DNA of 64,000 nt from Tsuneonella litorea. GTDB lineage: Bacteria; Pseudomonadota; Alphaproteobacteria; Sphingomonadales; Sphingomonadaceae. Positions 8,726 through 18,562 of the stretch are shown here, one piece after another. A program made the translations under genes and the position numbers. The stretch is from positions 1 to 64,000 of the forward strand of contig NZ_JAOAMV010000009.1 of assembly GCF_025154015.1 (NCBI RefSeq). The letters are read 5' to 3'. Under the pieces are notes generated by a model. The model had not been told where the DNA came from and made no database searches. It saw only the letters and a list, made by a program, of their open reading frames with translations. Every line of letters begins with the position of its first letter. The stretch's first letter is position 1.

Positions 8726-10867
8726 ATGGCGTTGCGCGACCTCTGGGGACGATCCCGAACCGGCGATGAAACCGCCCCGCAGGCGGGCTATTTCGCGCTG
8801 CACGGAGCATATGGCGACGCGCCCCCGGTGGCCGATCGGTTCGAGGACTGGGACCGCCGCCTTGACCAGGCCGAACCGGCGGGACGGTCGACGTGGCTCG
8901 GACGGCGCAAGCGGTGGTGGATCATCCGCGGTGTCGCCGCGCTCGTCGGCGTGTTCTTCCTGATCGTCGCCTGGCTGGCGGTCACCGCGCCGCTGTCCAA
9001 ATCACTCGAGCCGATCGCCCCGCCGCAGCTGACGCTGCTTGCCAGCGACGGCACGCCGATCGCCCGCAACGGGGCGGTGATCGACGCGCCGGTGGCCGTC
9101 GAAAAGCTGCCCGACCATGTCGTCGAGGCCTTCCTCGCGATCGAGGATCGGCGGTTCTACGACCACTGGGGGATCGACCCGCGCGGGATAGCGCGCGCGC
9201 TTTTTACCGGGGTTGGCGGCGGATCGACGATCACCCAGCAGCTCGCCAAGTTCACCTTCCTGACCCCCGAGCAGACAATTACCCGCAAGGCGCGCGAGAT
9301 GCTGATCGCGTTCTGGCTCGAAGCCTGGCTGTCGAAGGACGACATCCTTGGGCGCTATCTTTCGAACGCGTACTTCGGTGACAACGTCTACGGGCTGCGC
9401 GCAGCCAGCCTGCACTACTTCTACCGGCAGCCCGAACGGTTGAAGCCCGACCAGGCCGCGATGCTCGCCGGACTGGTGCAGGCGCCGTCGCGGTTCGCGC
9501 CGACCAGGCACTACGACCGGGCGGCGAAGCGGATGGAGATGGTGAAGAACGCGATGGTCGACGCGGGCTTTCTCACCCCGGCAGAGGCGAAAGCGATGCG
9601 GCCGCCCCGGCTCGATGTGCGCCCGGCGCCGAGCCTGCCGACGGGAACCTATTTCGCCGACTGGGCGCTGCCCGAAGGTCGCCGCCTCGCCGAGGCGGGG
9701 TATGGCGGACAGACGCTGACGACGACGCTCGATTCGCGGTTGCAGGCAATCGCCCGCAGGGTGACGGCGCGCGTGCCCGGCAAGGCGCAGGTCGCGCTGG
9801 TCGCGATGCGCCCCAACGGCGAGGTCGTCGCGATGATCGGCGGCAAGGACTACGCGAAATCGCCCTTCAACCGCGCAACTCAGGCGCGCCGCCAGCCGGG
9901 TTCCACCTTCAAGCTGTTCGTCTGGCTCGCCGCGCTGCGCGAAGGGATGGACCCGCAGGACCGCATCGACAACCGGCCGTTCGAGACCGGATCGTATCGC
10001 CCCAAGAACGCCGGCGGCCGGTATTCCGACAGCATTACGCTCGAGGACGCCTTCGCCCGGTCTAGCAATGTCGCGGCGGTCCGGTTGCTGCAGACCGTCG
10101 GGAGCGAAAAGGTGATCGCCACCGCGCGCGACCTCGGGGTGACCTCGCCGCTTGCGCAGGGCGACCCGAGCCTCGCCCTCGGCACCTCGACGATGACCCT
10201 GCTCGAACTGACGGCGGCCTATGCCGGGGTCGCCGCGAACGATTTTCCCGTGCGCCCGCGCGCGTTCGCCGAGCCGGAAAAGGGCTGGCTGGCTCGGGCC
10301 TGGGACTGGACGCGGCACGAGCGGCTGTCGGGCCGCACCCACGGGCAGATCGAGCAGATGCTCCGCGCCGCGATCAACCGCGGCACGGGCCGTGCGGCGG
10401 TCCTCTCGGTGCCAAACTACGGGAAGACCGGCACCAGCCAGGATTACCGTGACGCATTGTTCGTCGGGTACGCCGGCGACCTCGTCGTCGGAGTCTGGAT
10501 CGGCAACGACGACAATAGTCCCCTCGGGGGGATCAGCGGTGGCAGCCTGCCGGCGCGGATATGGCGTGACTTCATGGTTCAGGCGCTTGGCCGCGGGGCC
10601 AATCGACCTGCGCCTGCGCCGGATGTACGGGAAGATCCGGGCGGCCCTGTCGAGCCGATGGACGTGCCGGGACCGGCGGCGCTGCCGAACGCCGAGTTTC
10701 CCCTCGACGAACGCGGCTCGCGCGTTCGGATCGGCGGTGACGGGGTGACCGTCTCGACCGATGTCGAGGGGGTTCCGGTCGACGTGCGGTTCGGCCGCGA
10801 AGGCGTGCGGCTCGAACCGGGACCGCAGCCGCCGGCATCGCCGCCGCCGTCGGCCCCGCCGCAGTAG
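8726..10867 (+). CDS. bifunctional penicillin-binding protein, class A (PBP1A-like)
   Basis: A 713-residue class A PBP. It has a cytoplasmic N-terminus and a membrane anchor at about 66-88. A GT51 glycosyltransferase domain follows with catalytic Glu140 (EDRRF) and GGSTITQQ at 165-172. The transpeptidase domain has SxxK Ser393/Lys396, SSN 446-448 and KTG 567-569. It polymerises and cross-links peptidoglycan in the periplasm. The C-terminal about 110 residues are Pro- and Gly-rich and outside both enzymatic domains. It lies 72 bases after cobS on the same strand; no functional link is evident. Confidence 0.92.
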   Translation: MALRDLWGRSRTGDETAPQAGYFALHGAYGDAPPVADRFEDWDRRLDQAEPAGRSTWLGRRKRWWIIRGVAALVGVFFLIVAWLAVTAPLSKSLEPIAPPQLTLLASDGTPIARNGAVIDAPVAVEKLPDHVVEAFLAIEDRRFYDHWGIDPRGIARALFTGVGGGSTITQQLAKFTFLTPEQTITRKAREMLIAFWLEAWLSKDDILGRYLSNAYFGDNVYGLRAASLHYFYRQPERLKPDQAAMLAGLVQAPSRFAPTRHYDRAAKRMEMVKNAMVDAGFLTPAEAKAMRPPRLDVRPAPSLPTGTYFADWALPEGRRLAEAGYGGQTLTTTLDSRLQAIARRVTARVPGKAQVALVAMRPNGEVVAMIGGKDYAKSPFNRATQARRQPGSTFKLFVWLAALREGMDPQDRIDNRPFETGSYRPKNAGGRYSDSITLEDAFARSSNVAAVRLLQTVGSEKVIATARDLGVTSPLAQGDPSLALGTSTMTLLELTAAYAGVAANDFPVRPRAFAEPEKGWLARAWDWTRHERLSGRTHGQIEQMLRAAINRGTGRAAVLSVPNYGKTGTSQDYRDALFVGYAGDLVVGVWIGNDDNSPLGGISGGSLPARIWRDFMVQALGRGANRPAPAPDVREDPGGPVEPMDVPGPAALPNAEFPLDERGSRVRIGGDGVTVSTDVEGVPVDVRFGREGVRLEPGPQPPASPPPSAPPQ

Positions 10868-10870
10868 CGT

Positions 10871-11278
10871 TCAGTCCGCGCCGTCCCGCTCGACCATCAG
10901 CACGTTCATCACCGCGCTGGCGATGGGGCGTTGGGGATCGTCCTGCCAGGCCTCTATCGACAGGTTGGCATTGCGCCTGCCCAGGCGGACGATGCGCCCG
11001 CGCGCGTGGCTCTCGCGCGGGCGGCCGGCCGAAAGGTACTGGACCGTCACGTTCACCGGCTTGAGGAGCGGCGCTCGGCCAAGCTCGGCGAGTGCACTGC
11101 GCAACGCCGCGTATCCGGCGGTTTCGAGTAGCCCGGCGATCGCCCCGCCGTGCCAGGCGCCGGGACGGCCTTCCAGCTCGTGCGCGAACGGCAAGGAAAG
11201 CAGGGGAGGGCAGCCGGGCGTGTCTTCGCTCACGACGACCCCCAGCGAGCGGGCATAGGCGGTCAGGTACTCGGTCAC
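10871..11278 (-). CDS. PaaI family thioesterase (hotdog fold), second of pair
   Basis: A 135-residue hotdog-fold thioesterase. The segment AWHGGAIAGLLETAGYAAL matches the PaaI/YdiI active-site helix region. These enzymes hydrolyse acyl- or aryl-CoA thioesters. The GTG start at 11278 overlaps the stop of the upstream paralogue by 4 bases (GTGA), so the two are coupled and may form a hetero-oligomer. A longer upstream frame is a shadow of the neighbouring gene. The substrate is unknown. Confidence 0.83.
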   Translation of the reverse strand: MTEYLTAYARSLGVVVSEDTPGCPPLLSLPFAHELEGRPGAWHGGAIAGLLETAGYAALRSALAELGRAPLLKPVNVTVQYLSAGRPRESHARGRIVRLGRRNANLSIEAWQDDPQRPIASAVMNVLMVERDGAD

Positions 11279-11727
11279 GCCGGAACCATCCGGTGGGGGT
11301 CGAGCATCATGAAGACTCCCGCCGCCTGGGCGACCGGGTCGGCGGGGTCGCCATCGTGTGCGCTGCCGCGGACGAAAGCGGCGGTGCGGGTGCGGCGATA
11401 GCAGGTCACCCGCGCACAAACCGGCGCATGCTCGCGGCTCGGGCGCAGGTAGTCGACCCTGAGGTCCAGCGTTGCGACGGGGCGGAACGCACGGGCTGAA
11501 ACCCAGATCGCCATGCCTGCGGCCATGTCGAGAAGGCTTACGATCGGGCCCGATGCGAGGACCGGCATGGCCTCGTCGCCGACGAGGTCGGCTCGCCAGG
11601 GCAGCTCGAGCTCGCACCAGTCGTCCCCATGAGCCCTGTACTGCAGCCCAAGCCAGCCGGGGTGCGCGCGGGTAAGCGCCCATTCGGCGAATGTACCGGG
11701 GTCGAACTGGTCTGGGTAAGCCTGCAT
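11275..11727 (-). CDS. PaaI family thioesterase (hotdog fold), first of pair
   Basis: A 150-residue hotdog-fold protein of the PaaI thioesterase type. It has the SGPIVSLLDMAAGMAI helix region and the ATLDLRVDYLRPSR strand typical of the family. The usual catalytic HGG is less clear than in its downstream partner. The ATG at 11727 gives a normal-length protein; the frame extends further up through the terminator of the next gene, which argues against a longer form. It is translationally coupled to 10871-11278. Confidence 0.82.
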   Translation of the reverse strand: MQAYPDQFDPGTFAEWALTRAHPGWLGLQYRAHGDDWCELELPWRADLVGDEAMPVLASGPIVSLLDMAAGMAIWVSARAFRPVATLDLRVDYLRPSREHAPVCARVTCYRRTRTAAFVRGSAHDGDPADPVAQAAGVFMMLDPHRMVPA

Positions 11728-11825
11728 GGCACGTCCCGTGGAACGAACGACCGCATAGCGCAATCCCGGCCGCACCGATGGATCAACTATCGATGTACCA
11801 ACTCGGCGACGGACCGGGCCCGCGC

Positions 11826-11856
11826 AAAAAAAAAACGGGGCCCGCAGGCCCCGTTT
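11826..11856 (-). terminator. Rho-independent terminator of small membrane protein gene
   Basis: On the minus strand, a perfect 10-bp stem (11847-11856 pairing with 11833-11842) with a 4-base loop is followed by a run of T residues (10 A on the plus strand at 11826-11835). It lies 24 bases after the stop of the 70-residue membrane protein gene. It is the strongest intrinsic terminator in the window. Confidence 0.9.
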
Positions 11857-11879
11857 CAATCAATCGTGAACAACAACGA

Positions 11880-12092
11880 TTACGGGCTGACCGGATCGTC
11901 GCTGCTGTCCGTGGCGATGATGATCGCGGCGATGATCGCGGCGAAGGCCAGGATCGCGAGGATCCAGGTGCCACCCATTTCGCTTCCCTCTTCCGCCGGA
12001 GCGGCGGCCCGCTGCGGAGCAGCCTGCGCCACGACCGGGGCCGCGGTGAGCGAAAGAGCAGCCGCGGCGGCGGCAAGCTTATGGAACGTCAT
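11880..12092 (-). CDS. small exported membrane protein of unknown function
   Basis: A 70-residue protein with an N-terminal signal-like segment (residues 1-24, ending AQA), a short Ala/Glu linker, one hydrophobic helix at about 41-60 (WILAILAFAAIIAAIIIA) and an acidic tail ending SSDDPVSP. Short proteins of this shape are familiar in Sphingomonadales but have no assigned function. It is a single-gene unit with its own strong terminator, suggesting high expression. The 287 bases upstream (12093-12379) hold no other gene I can support. Confidence 0.8.
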   Translation of the reverse strand: MTFHKLAAAAAALSLTAAPVVAQAAPQRAAAPAEEGSEMGGTWILAILAFAAIIAAIIIATDSSDDPVSP

Positions 12093-12379
12093 ATTCTATT
12101 CTCCTCGAAGATCGGATTTCTTCAATCTCGTCCCCGTCCCACTAGGCCAACGAAAGTTCACTGGCAACCCGGAAATGGACGGAAAACATCAAAACTGCGG
12201 TCGTTTGGTCCCCACTAAACAAGGCCATGCCCTACGGGAACTGCCGTCGCCGAAGCGATTGCTCCCGGTCCCCCCTCAACGCGCAAGAGCCGCGCCAGTT
12301 CCTCTTTTTAAACAAATCAATTCATTGCCTTGTCAGACTGCCTCGCGCCCGGTTTGCAATGCCGAGGGTTAAGATTCGA

Positions 12380-14062
12380 TTAGCGGCCCCGTGCCTGCGA
12401 CGAAATGGCGCCTGCGGCTTCGTAGACCCGCTCGCCGCCGACCCAGGTCTGGAGCACGCGGGTGGCGCGCAGGTCCTCGGGAGAGGCAAGCAGCGGATCG
12501 CGATCGAGGAAGACGAAGTCGGCCCGCACGCCCGGCCTGAGTTCGCCAAAGCGACCCTCGCCGAATCCGGCCCAGGCGCCGTTCGCGGTGTACGCCGAAA
12601 GGGCAGCTTCGCGGCTTACCGCCTCGGCGGGGAACCAGCCGCCGAACGGCTGGCCGTCGGGACCGGTCCGGCTGATCGCTGCCGCAAGCCCCGCAAAGGG
12701 GTCTGACGATTCGACCGGCGCATCGGTGCCGAATGCCAGCGTCGCGCCGCCCGCCGCGATGCTGCGCCAGGCATAGGCGCCCGAAAGCCGGGCCGGGCCG
12801 AGCCGCGCCTCGGCCATCAGCCGGTCCGAAGTCTGGTGGACCGGCTGCATCGAGGCGATGACCCCGAGCTGGCCGAAACGCGCGATGTCGACCGGATCGA
12901 CGATCTGGGCGTGCTCGATCCGCCAGCGGCGATCGCCGCCGTAGGTGTGCGACAGCTCCTCGATGGCGTCGAGGACCTCGGCGTTGGCCCGGTCTCCGAT
13001 CGCGTGGACCGCGACCTGGAACTTGTCGAGCGCCGCACGGCTCATCAGGTTGCGCAGCTGCGCGCCGTTCACCAGCGGCAGGCCGGTGTTCTTCGCGTCG
13101 TCGGCATAGGGAGCCTTGAGCCAGGCGCCGCGCGAGCCGAGTGCGCCGTCGACGTAGAGCTTGACCCCGTTGAGCCGCAGCCGATCGTCGTAGAGCCAGG
13201 GGGTGGGGCCGGGGCCGCCGATGAGCTCCATGTTCTGCGGACCCGAGGCGTAGGCCATGATGCGCATCCGCAGCCAGCCCGTGTCGCCGGCCCGGCGCAT
13301 CGATTGCCAGGCCTCGATCGTGGTGCCCATGTCGGCGACCGCGGTGACCCCGTTGGCAATCAGGATCTCCTGCGCCTTGGCGAGCGCGAGGTCCCAGTCG
13401 TCGGGCCGCGGCGCGGGAACGGCCTTGGCGACGAGGTCGGCGGCGTTGTCGACGAAGACACCTGCCGGCGCACGCGAGCCCGGCAGCCGCTCGATCCGCC
13501 CGCCCGCCGGATCGGCGGTCGCCGAATCGATTCCCGCAGCCTTCAGCGCGAGCGAGTTTGCCCACTGCGCGTGGCCATCGACCCGTTCGAGCAGGACCGG
13601 TCGGTCGGCGACCGCGGCATCGAGCTCGGCCGCGGTGGGGAAACGGCCCAGGCCCCAGGTTTCCTGGTTCCAGCCGCGCCCCACGATCCACTTGCGGTCG
13701 GGAAATTGCGCCGCGTAGGCGCGGATCGCGGCCTGCGCCTCGGCGAGCGATTTCGTCTGCGAGAGATCGAGGGTGAGCGCGCCGAAACCGATTCCCATGA
13801 CGTGGACGTGCGAATCGACGAGGCCCGGAATGACCGTGGCGCCCTTGCCGTCGACGGCGAAATCGGTTCTTTGCGGGCGCTTGTCCTTGCGCTGGAGCAG
13901 GGCCTTCACCCGCCCGTCGTCGTCGATCCAGATCCCGGTGAACCGGGTTACCTTGCCTGCCCGGTCGACCGAGATCCCGTCGACGTTGTCGACCAGCGTG
14001 TCGGCCGCGGCCGGAGCGGCGAACAGGAGGGCGGCGAGCGAAATGAGGTGGGTGCGCGTCAT
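12380..14062 (-). CDS. amidohydrolase family protein, exported (YtcJ-like)
   Basis: A 560-residue metal-dependent hydrolase of the amidohydrolase-3 (YtcJ-like) family. A signal peptide spans residues 1-20 (cleavage after AAA). The metal-binding HVH is His85/His87 in DSHVHVMG; further signatures are HAIGDRAN and FGTDAPVE. It would act in the periplasm on an amide or related bond of unknown substrate. The start at 14062 is the one that gives a signal peptide; the frame remains open for another 1.4 kb antisense to threonine ammonia-lyase, which is not coding. It is divergent from ilvA. Confidence 0.88.
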   Translation of the reverse strand: MTRTHLISLAALLFAAPAAADTLVDNVDGISVDRAGKVTRFTGIWIDDDGRVKALLQRKDKRPQRTDFAVDGKGATVIPGLVDSHVHVMGIGFGALTLDLSQTKSLAEAQAAIRAYAAQFPDRKWIVGRGWNQETWGLGRFPTAAELDAAVADRPVLLERVDGHAQWANSLALKAAGIDSATADPAGGRIERLPGSRAPAGVFVDNAADLVAKAVPAPRPDDWDLALAKAQEILIANGVTAVADMGTTIEAWQSMRRAGDTGWLRMRIMAYASGPQNMELIGGPGPTPWLYDDRLRLNGVKLYVDGALGSRGAWLKAPYADDAKNTGLPLVNGAQLRNLMSRAALDKFQVAVHAIGDRANAEVLDAIEELSHTYGGDRRWRIEHAQIVDPVDIARFGQLGVIASMQPVHQTSDRLMAEARLGPARLSGAYAWRSIAAGGATLAFGTDAPVESSDPFAGLAAAISRTGPDGQPFGGWFPAEAVSREAALSAYTANGAWAGFGEGRFGELRPGVRADFVFLDRDPLLASPEDLRATRVLQTWVGGERVYEAAGAISSQARGR

Positions 14063-14152
14063 CCTGCTACCGGTTAGGCAAGTTTCTCTATGATGCAACC
14101 GGGCAACGCGCGTGTTTCCCCGCTGCGCCAATTGTCCTAGGGCACGGTCGAA

Positions 14153-15406
14153 ATGACCCAGGCCACTTCCTTGATCGAGCCCGAAAGCGCCGCCCTGCCG
14201 CTGACCATCGACGACGTGCGCGCGGCGGCGCAGCGGATCGCGGGCGCGGTCGTCCGCACCCCGACGATGCGCTCGATCACGCTGTCCCAGATCGCCGGCG
14301 CGGACATCTGGCTCAAGTTCGAGAACCAGCAGTTCACCGCCGCCTACAAGGAACGCGGCGCCCTCAACGCGCTGCTTCAGCTGACCGACGAACAGCGCGC
14401 CCGCGGCGTGATCGCGGCATCGGCGGGCAACCATTCGCAGGGCCTCAGCTACCACGGTACCCGCCTCGGCGTGCCGGTCACGATCGTCATGCCGCGCACC
14501 ACGCCGTCCGTGAAGATCATGCAGACCGAGAGCGTGGGCGGCAACGTGGTGCTCGAGGGCGAGACGTTCGACGAGGCCTATGCCCATGCGCGCCTGCTGG
14601 AAAAGGAGCGCAACCTCACCTTCGTCCACCCGTTCGACGATCCCCACGTCGCCGCGGGGGCCGGAACGGTCGCGCTCGAGATGCTCGAGGATGCGCCCGA
14701 GATCGACTGTCTCGTGGTGCCGATCGGCGGCGGCGGGCTCATTTCCGGCATGTCGACCGTCGCCAAGGCGCACGTACCCCCGATCGAGGTCGTTGGCGTT
14801 GAAGCCGCGCTGTACCCCTCGATGTACGGGCGCATCAGCGGCCGGCCCGTGAAGTGCGGCGGCGATACGCTGGCCGAGGGGATCGCGGTCAAGGACCCGG
14901 GCGAATTCACCGCCCGCGTGATCGGCGAGCGGGTCGACGAGATCGTACTGGTCGAGGAGGACGCGCTCGAGCGGGCAGTCAGCCTGCTGCTCCAGATCGA
15001 GAAGACCGTGGTCGAGGGCGCCGGCGCCGCGGGGCTGGCCGCCGTGTTGGCCCATCCCGAGCGGTTCCGGGGGCGCAAGCTCGGCCTCGTGCTGTGCGGG
15101 GGCAACATCGACACCCGCCTGCTCGCCAACGTCCTGCTGCGCGATCTCGCCCGTTCGGGCCGGCTCGCACGCCTCCGGGTCACCCTTCAGGACCGGCCGG
15201 GGGCGCTCTACAAGGTGATGCGCGAGTTCGACGCGCATTCGGTGAACATCATCGAGATCTATCACCAGCGGATCTTCACCACCTTGCCGGCCAAGGGCCT
15301 CATCACCGACATCGAGTGCGAGGCGCGCGACCGCGAGCAGATCGATGCGTTGATCGCAGCCTTGCGCGCGAAGGGGTATTCGGTGAGCCAGGTCGAGCTC
15401 AACTGA
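14153..15406 (+). CDS. ilvA: threonine ammonia-lyase with ACT domain
   Basis: A 417-residue PLP enzyme that deaminates threonine to 2-oxobutanoate, the first step of isoleucine synthesis. The PLP lysine is Lys66 in TAAYKERGA. The SAGNHSQG motif and the glycine-rich PIGGGGLISG phosphate loop follow. The C-terminal about 85 residues (RLRVTLQDRPGALYKV onward) form one ACT domain. Catabolic (TdcB-type) and biosynthetic forms are hard to separate; a single ACT is seen in many alphaproteobacterial IlvA. It stands alone, divergent from the amidohydrolase. Confidence 0.9.
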   Translation: MTQATSLIEPESAALPLTIDDVRAAAQRIAGAVVRTPTMRSITLSQIAGADIWLKFENQQFTAAYKERGALNALLQLTDEQRARGVIAASAGNHSQGLSYHGTRLGVPVTIVMPRTTPSVKIMQTESVGGNVVLEGETFDEAYAHARLLEKERNLTFVHPFDDPHVAAGAGTVALEMLEDAPEIDCLVVPIGGGGLISGMSTVAKAHVPPIEVVGVEAALYPSMYGRISGRPVKCGGDTLAEGIAVKDPGEFTARVIGERVDEIVLVEEDALERAVSLLLQIEKTVVEGAGAAGLAAVLAHPERFRGRKLGLVLCGGNIDTRLLANVLLRDLARSGRLARLRVTLQDRPGALYKVMREFDAHSVNIIEIYHQRIFTTLPAKGLITDIECEARDREQIDALIAALRAKGYSVSQVELN

Positions 15407-15579
15407 GGGCGGAAAGCGCTGGCACGGGGTTTTCAACCACTTCGCAACTGTGCAAACTAAGTTTCCGTTAACCGCGATAGATGGTTAAAGGTGTTTTACC
15501 GCCGCGCCCGAACGGGCATACGGTGGCACCGACCCCCAGCCGCGACGTCGCGGCACCGTGAGAGGACCAGCGCAAGACC

Positions 15580-16422
15580 GTGACGGCTCCCGTCCGCTTT
15601 CCCCGCTTTTTCGTGACGAGCCCGGCGCCGTGCCCGTATCTGCCGGGCCGCAGCGAGCGGAAGGTGTTTACCGAGCTCAAGGGGCCGCATGCCGACCAGC
15701 TCAACGAGGCGCTCGGGCGCATCGGTTTTCGTCGCAGCCAGACGGTCGCCTACCGGCCGAGCTGCCTCGATTGCCAGGCGTGCGTTTCCGTGCGCGTTCC
15801 GGTGCGCGATTTCGCGCCGTCCGGCACGCAGAAGCGCAACCTCAAGCGCAATTCCGATCTCGTCGCGACCGAATGCCGCCCCTGGGCGACCGGCGAACAG
15901 TTCGATCTCCTGCGCAAGTACCTCGGCGTCCGCCATCCCGGCGGGGGCATGGCCGCGATGGACGAGATCGATTACGCGGACATGGTGGAACACACGCCGG
16001 TTACCAGCTATGTCATTGAATACAGGGAACCTGCCGACGGGCTGATGCCGGGTCGCCTCGTCGGCGCGTGCCTCACCGATCGCCAGGGCGACGGGTTGTC
16101 GATGATCTATTCTTTCTACGACCCGGAACATGAGGCGCGGACGGGTCTTGGCAACTACATCATCCTCGACCACATCCGGCGGGCCGCACAGGACGGCCTC
16201 GGCTTCGTCTATCTCGGTTACTGGGTCGATGGCTCGGACCGGATGCAGTACAAGATCCGCTACCGGCCGATCGAGCTGCTCGGGCGCGACGGGTGGCAGC
16301 GCCTCGATCGCGATCGCCACGATGCGCTCATCGCCGCAGCCATGGCTCCCCGCTCCAGAGTGCGCGACGCGGCCAGTCCTGCCAAGGACGCCTCGCTTCC
16401 GCAGTTTGCCCAGGACGACTAG
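15580..16422 (+). CDS. bpt: aspartate/glutamate leucyltransferase (arginyltransferase family)
   Basis: A 280-residue aminoacyl-tRNA protein transferase of the ATE/Bpt family. The N-terminal domain holds CPYLPG and the Cys-rich CLDCQAC segment; the C-terminal GNAT-like domain holds [20 protein letters not shown] and YLGYWVDGS. It adds an amino acid (probably Leu) from tRNA to proteins with N-terminal Asp or Glu and marks them for ClpAP degradation. The start is GTG at 15580 with AGAGGA about 13 bases upstream. The preceding 173 bases hold a 16-bp perfect palindrome (15539-15554). It appears to overlap the tamA start. Confidence 0.9.
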   Translation: MTAPVRFPRFFVTSPAPCPYLPGRSERKVFTELKGPHADQLNEALGRIGFRRSQTVAYRPSCLDCQACVSVRVPVRDFAPSGTQKRNLKRNSDLVATECRPWATGEQFDLLRKYLGVRHPGGGMAAMDEIDYADMVEHTPVTSYVIEYREPADGLMPGRLVGACLTDRQGDGLSMIYSFYDPEHEARTGLGNYIILDHIRRAAQDGLGFVYLGYWVDGSDRMQYKIRYRPIELLGRDGWQRLDRDRHDALIAAAMAPRSRVRDAASPAKDASLPQFAQDD

Positions 16423-18562
16423 CCGCTCACTTCTCGCCCTGGCGGGTGCAGCCTTCGCGATTCTTCCCGCGATGGCGCCGGCGCAGGACCGCCAGGCGCC
16501 GCCCTCGCTCGAGGACCTGATACCCGATTCCGCGGTCGAAGACCCGGAAGGCTGGGCTGCGCAAGGGGCGCCCGCCGACCCGCCGGAAGACGCCGCGGTG
16601 GCGGCCATGGCCGAACTCGATGCCGATTCGCCGCTGGCGGACGTCCCGCCGATCGACCTGCCCTGGCCCGACGACCTTGATCTGCCGGCGATGGCGGACC
16701 TCGAACCTGACGATTCGATCGAGTTTGCAGACGCGATCGAGGACGGGCAGCCCCGACCGGGACTCGCGGATGCCGAGATCGTGCGAATCTCGTCCGAACT
16801 CGTCCTCGCCTTTCCCCCCGGCGAGGCGGCATTTCCCCAGCGGTCCGAGTTCGCCGACCGCTTCGCGCAGCTTTCCACCATCGCCGAACTCGATTCGGAC
16901 GAGGACAACATCGCCCAGCTCGCCGCCCGCGCCAAGGCAGACGAGGAGCTGCTCGAGACGATGCTCAGGGTCTACGGCTACTACGACGGTCAGGTGGTGC
17001 GCACGGTCGGCGCGATCCAGCCGGGCGAGGAGGATGCCGCAAACCGGCCGAAGGTACGCTTCGACCTGATCCCGGGAGCCCGCTACCGGTTCGGCGCGAT
17101 CGACCTCGGCAACCTGTCTGCCGCGCCCGATGCGTCGGCGCTGCGCAGTGCGTTCGAGATACGGTCCGGCGATCCGCTGTCGAGCGACCGGATCGTTGCC
17201 GAGCAGTTCGATCTCGACCGTGCGCTGGGCGAGCTCGGCTATCCCTTCGCCGCGATCGAAGAGCCCGAGCTGCTCGTCGATCATGCGCGCGAAGAGGGCG
17301 ACCTGACGATGAAGGTCGAGCCGGGCGGCAAGTTCGCGTTCGGGGCGGTCAATTCCAACCTGCCCGAATTCCTCTCCGGCCGGCATCTCGCGACCATCGC
17401 GCGGTTCGATCCTGGCGACATCTACCAGCGGTCGCTCGAATACGACCTGCGCCGCGCGATCGTTTCGACCGGACTCGTTTCGTCGGTCACGATTACGCCG
17501 CGCAAGGTCAGCGAGCCGGTCGGCGGCCAGCCGGGCGAGGTGGCGCTCGACGTCGAGATGACCAAGGCCAAGCTGCGCACGATCGCCGGTGCCATCGGCT
17601 ATGGCACCGGCGAGGGTTTCCGGCTCGAGGCGAGCTGGGAGCACCGCAACATGTTCCCGCCCGAAGGGATGCTCCGCCTGCGCGGGATCGCCGGCACGCA
17701 GCAGCAGCTCGCCGGGGTCACGTTCCGCAAGAACAACTTCGGCGGACGCGACAAGGTGCTGACGCTCGACGCGTTCGGCTCGACGATCTCGAGCCAGGCT
17801 TACGATGCGCGCACTGTTTCGTTCGTCGGGACCTACGAACGGCTGTCGACCCTGCTGTTCCAGAAGCCCCTGAGCTGGAGCGTGGGCTTTGAAGCCGTGG
17901 CGACGCAAGAGCGGCCTGCACCGATCGGCGGCGTGGTCCAGCCCCGCCAGACCTACTTCGTCGGCGCGCTGCCGGTCTATGCTCAGGTCGACACCACGGA
18001 CAGCCTCCTCGATCCAAAGGAGGGTTTCCGTATCGGCGGCCGGCTTTCGCCGGAAGTCTCGCGGAGCAACGGGACCGAAAGTGTCTACCTGCGCAGCCAG
18101 GTCGACGCGTCGTATTACCAGCAGGTGACCGAAAAGGTCGTGCTCGCCGGACGGGTCCGGTTCGGTGCGATCCCGGGCACGGCGCTGGCCAACATCGCGC
18201 CCTCGCGGCGGCTCTACAGCGGCGGCGGCGGGTCCGTGCGCGGATATGGTTACCAAGCGATCGGCCCGCGCGACGCGAACGGCAATCCAACCGGGGGGCG
18301 CAGCCTCGTCGAGGGCGCGGTCGAGGCGCGCATCGGCACGAAGTTCTTCGACGGCGCGCTGTCGGTGGTTCCGTTCCTCGACGCCGGTTCGGTCAGCCGG
18401 TCGGTCACCCCCGACTTCGAAACGGTCCGGTTCGGTGCCGGAATCGGCCTGCGCTACAACACCGGCTTCGGGCCGCTGCGGTTCGACGTCGCCACGCCGG
18501 TCAACCCGGCACCGGGCGACAGCCGGATCGCGGTCTACGTCTCGCTCGGGCAGGCGTTCTGA
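16406..18562 (+). CDS. tamA: TamA-like autotransporter assembly outer-membrane protein (BamA/Omp85 family)
   Basis: About 718 residues. A signal peptide (to about residue 27, APAQ) is followed by an unusual acidic, Pro/Ala-rich stretch (about 30-145), then POTRA repeats and a C-terminal 16-strand barrel with the VRGY motif of the BamA/TamA family ([12 protein letters not shown]). TamA works with TamB to assemble outer-membrane proteins or move lipids. The start is uncertain: TTG at 16406 gives a good signal peptide and overlaps bpt by 17 bases; an ATG at 16322 would add 28 residues. The stop shares a base with the tamB start. Confidence 0.88.
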   Translation: MPRTTSRSLLALAGAAFAILPAMAPAQDRQAPPSLEDLIPDSAVEDPEGWAAQGAPADPPEDAAVAAMAELDADSPLADVPPIDLPWPDDLDLPAMADLEPDDSIEFADAIEDGQPRPGLADAEIVRISSELVLAFPPGEAAFPQRSEFADRFAQLSTIAELDSDEDNIAQLAARAKADEELLETMLRVYGYYDGQVVRTVGAIQPGEEDAANRPKVRFDLIPGARYRFGAIDLGNLSAAPDASALRSAFEIRSGDPLSSDRIVAEQFDLDRALGELGYPFAAIEEPELLVDHAREEGDLTMKVEPGGKFAFGAVNSNLPEFLSGRHLATIARFDPGDIYQRSLEYDLRRAIVSTGLVSSVTITPRKVSEPVGGQPGEVALDVEMTKAKLRTIAGAIGYGTGEGFRLEASWEHRNMFPPEGMLRLRGIAGTQQQLAGVTFRKNNFGGRDKVLTLDAFGSTISSQAYDARTVSFVGTYERLSTLLFQKPLSWSVGFEAVATQERPAPIGGVVQPRQTYFVGALPVYAQVDTTDSLLDPKEGFRIGGRLSPEVSRSNGTESVYLRSQVDASYYQQVTEKVVLAGRVRFGAIPGTALANIAPSRRLYSGGGGSVRGYGYQAIGPRDANGNPTGGRSLVEGAVEARIGTKFFDGALSVVPFLDAGSVSRSVTPDFETVRFGAGIGLRYNTGFGPLRFDVATPVNPAPGDSRIAVYVSLGQAF

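Noticed and set aside
12380-15436. A 1018-codon minus-strand open frame covering the amidohydrolase and the whole of ilvA antisense.
   Set aside because: Only the part from 14062 down has family motifs and a signal peptide; the upstream part mirrors ilvA and shows His/Asp/Arg-rich shadow composition.
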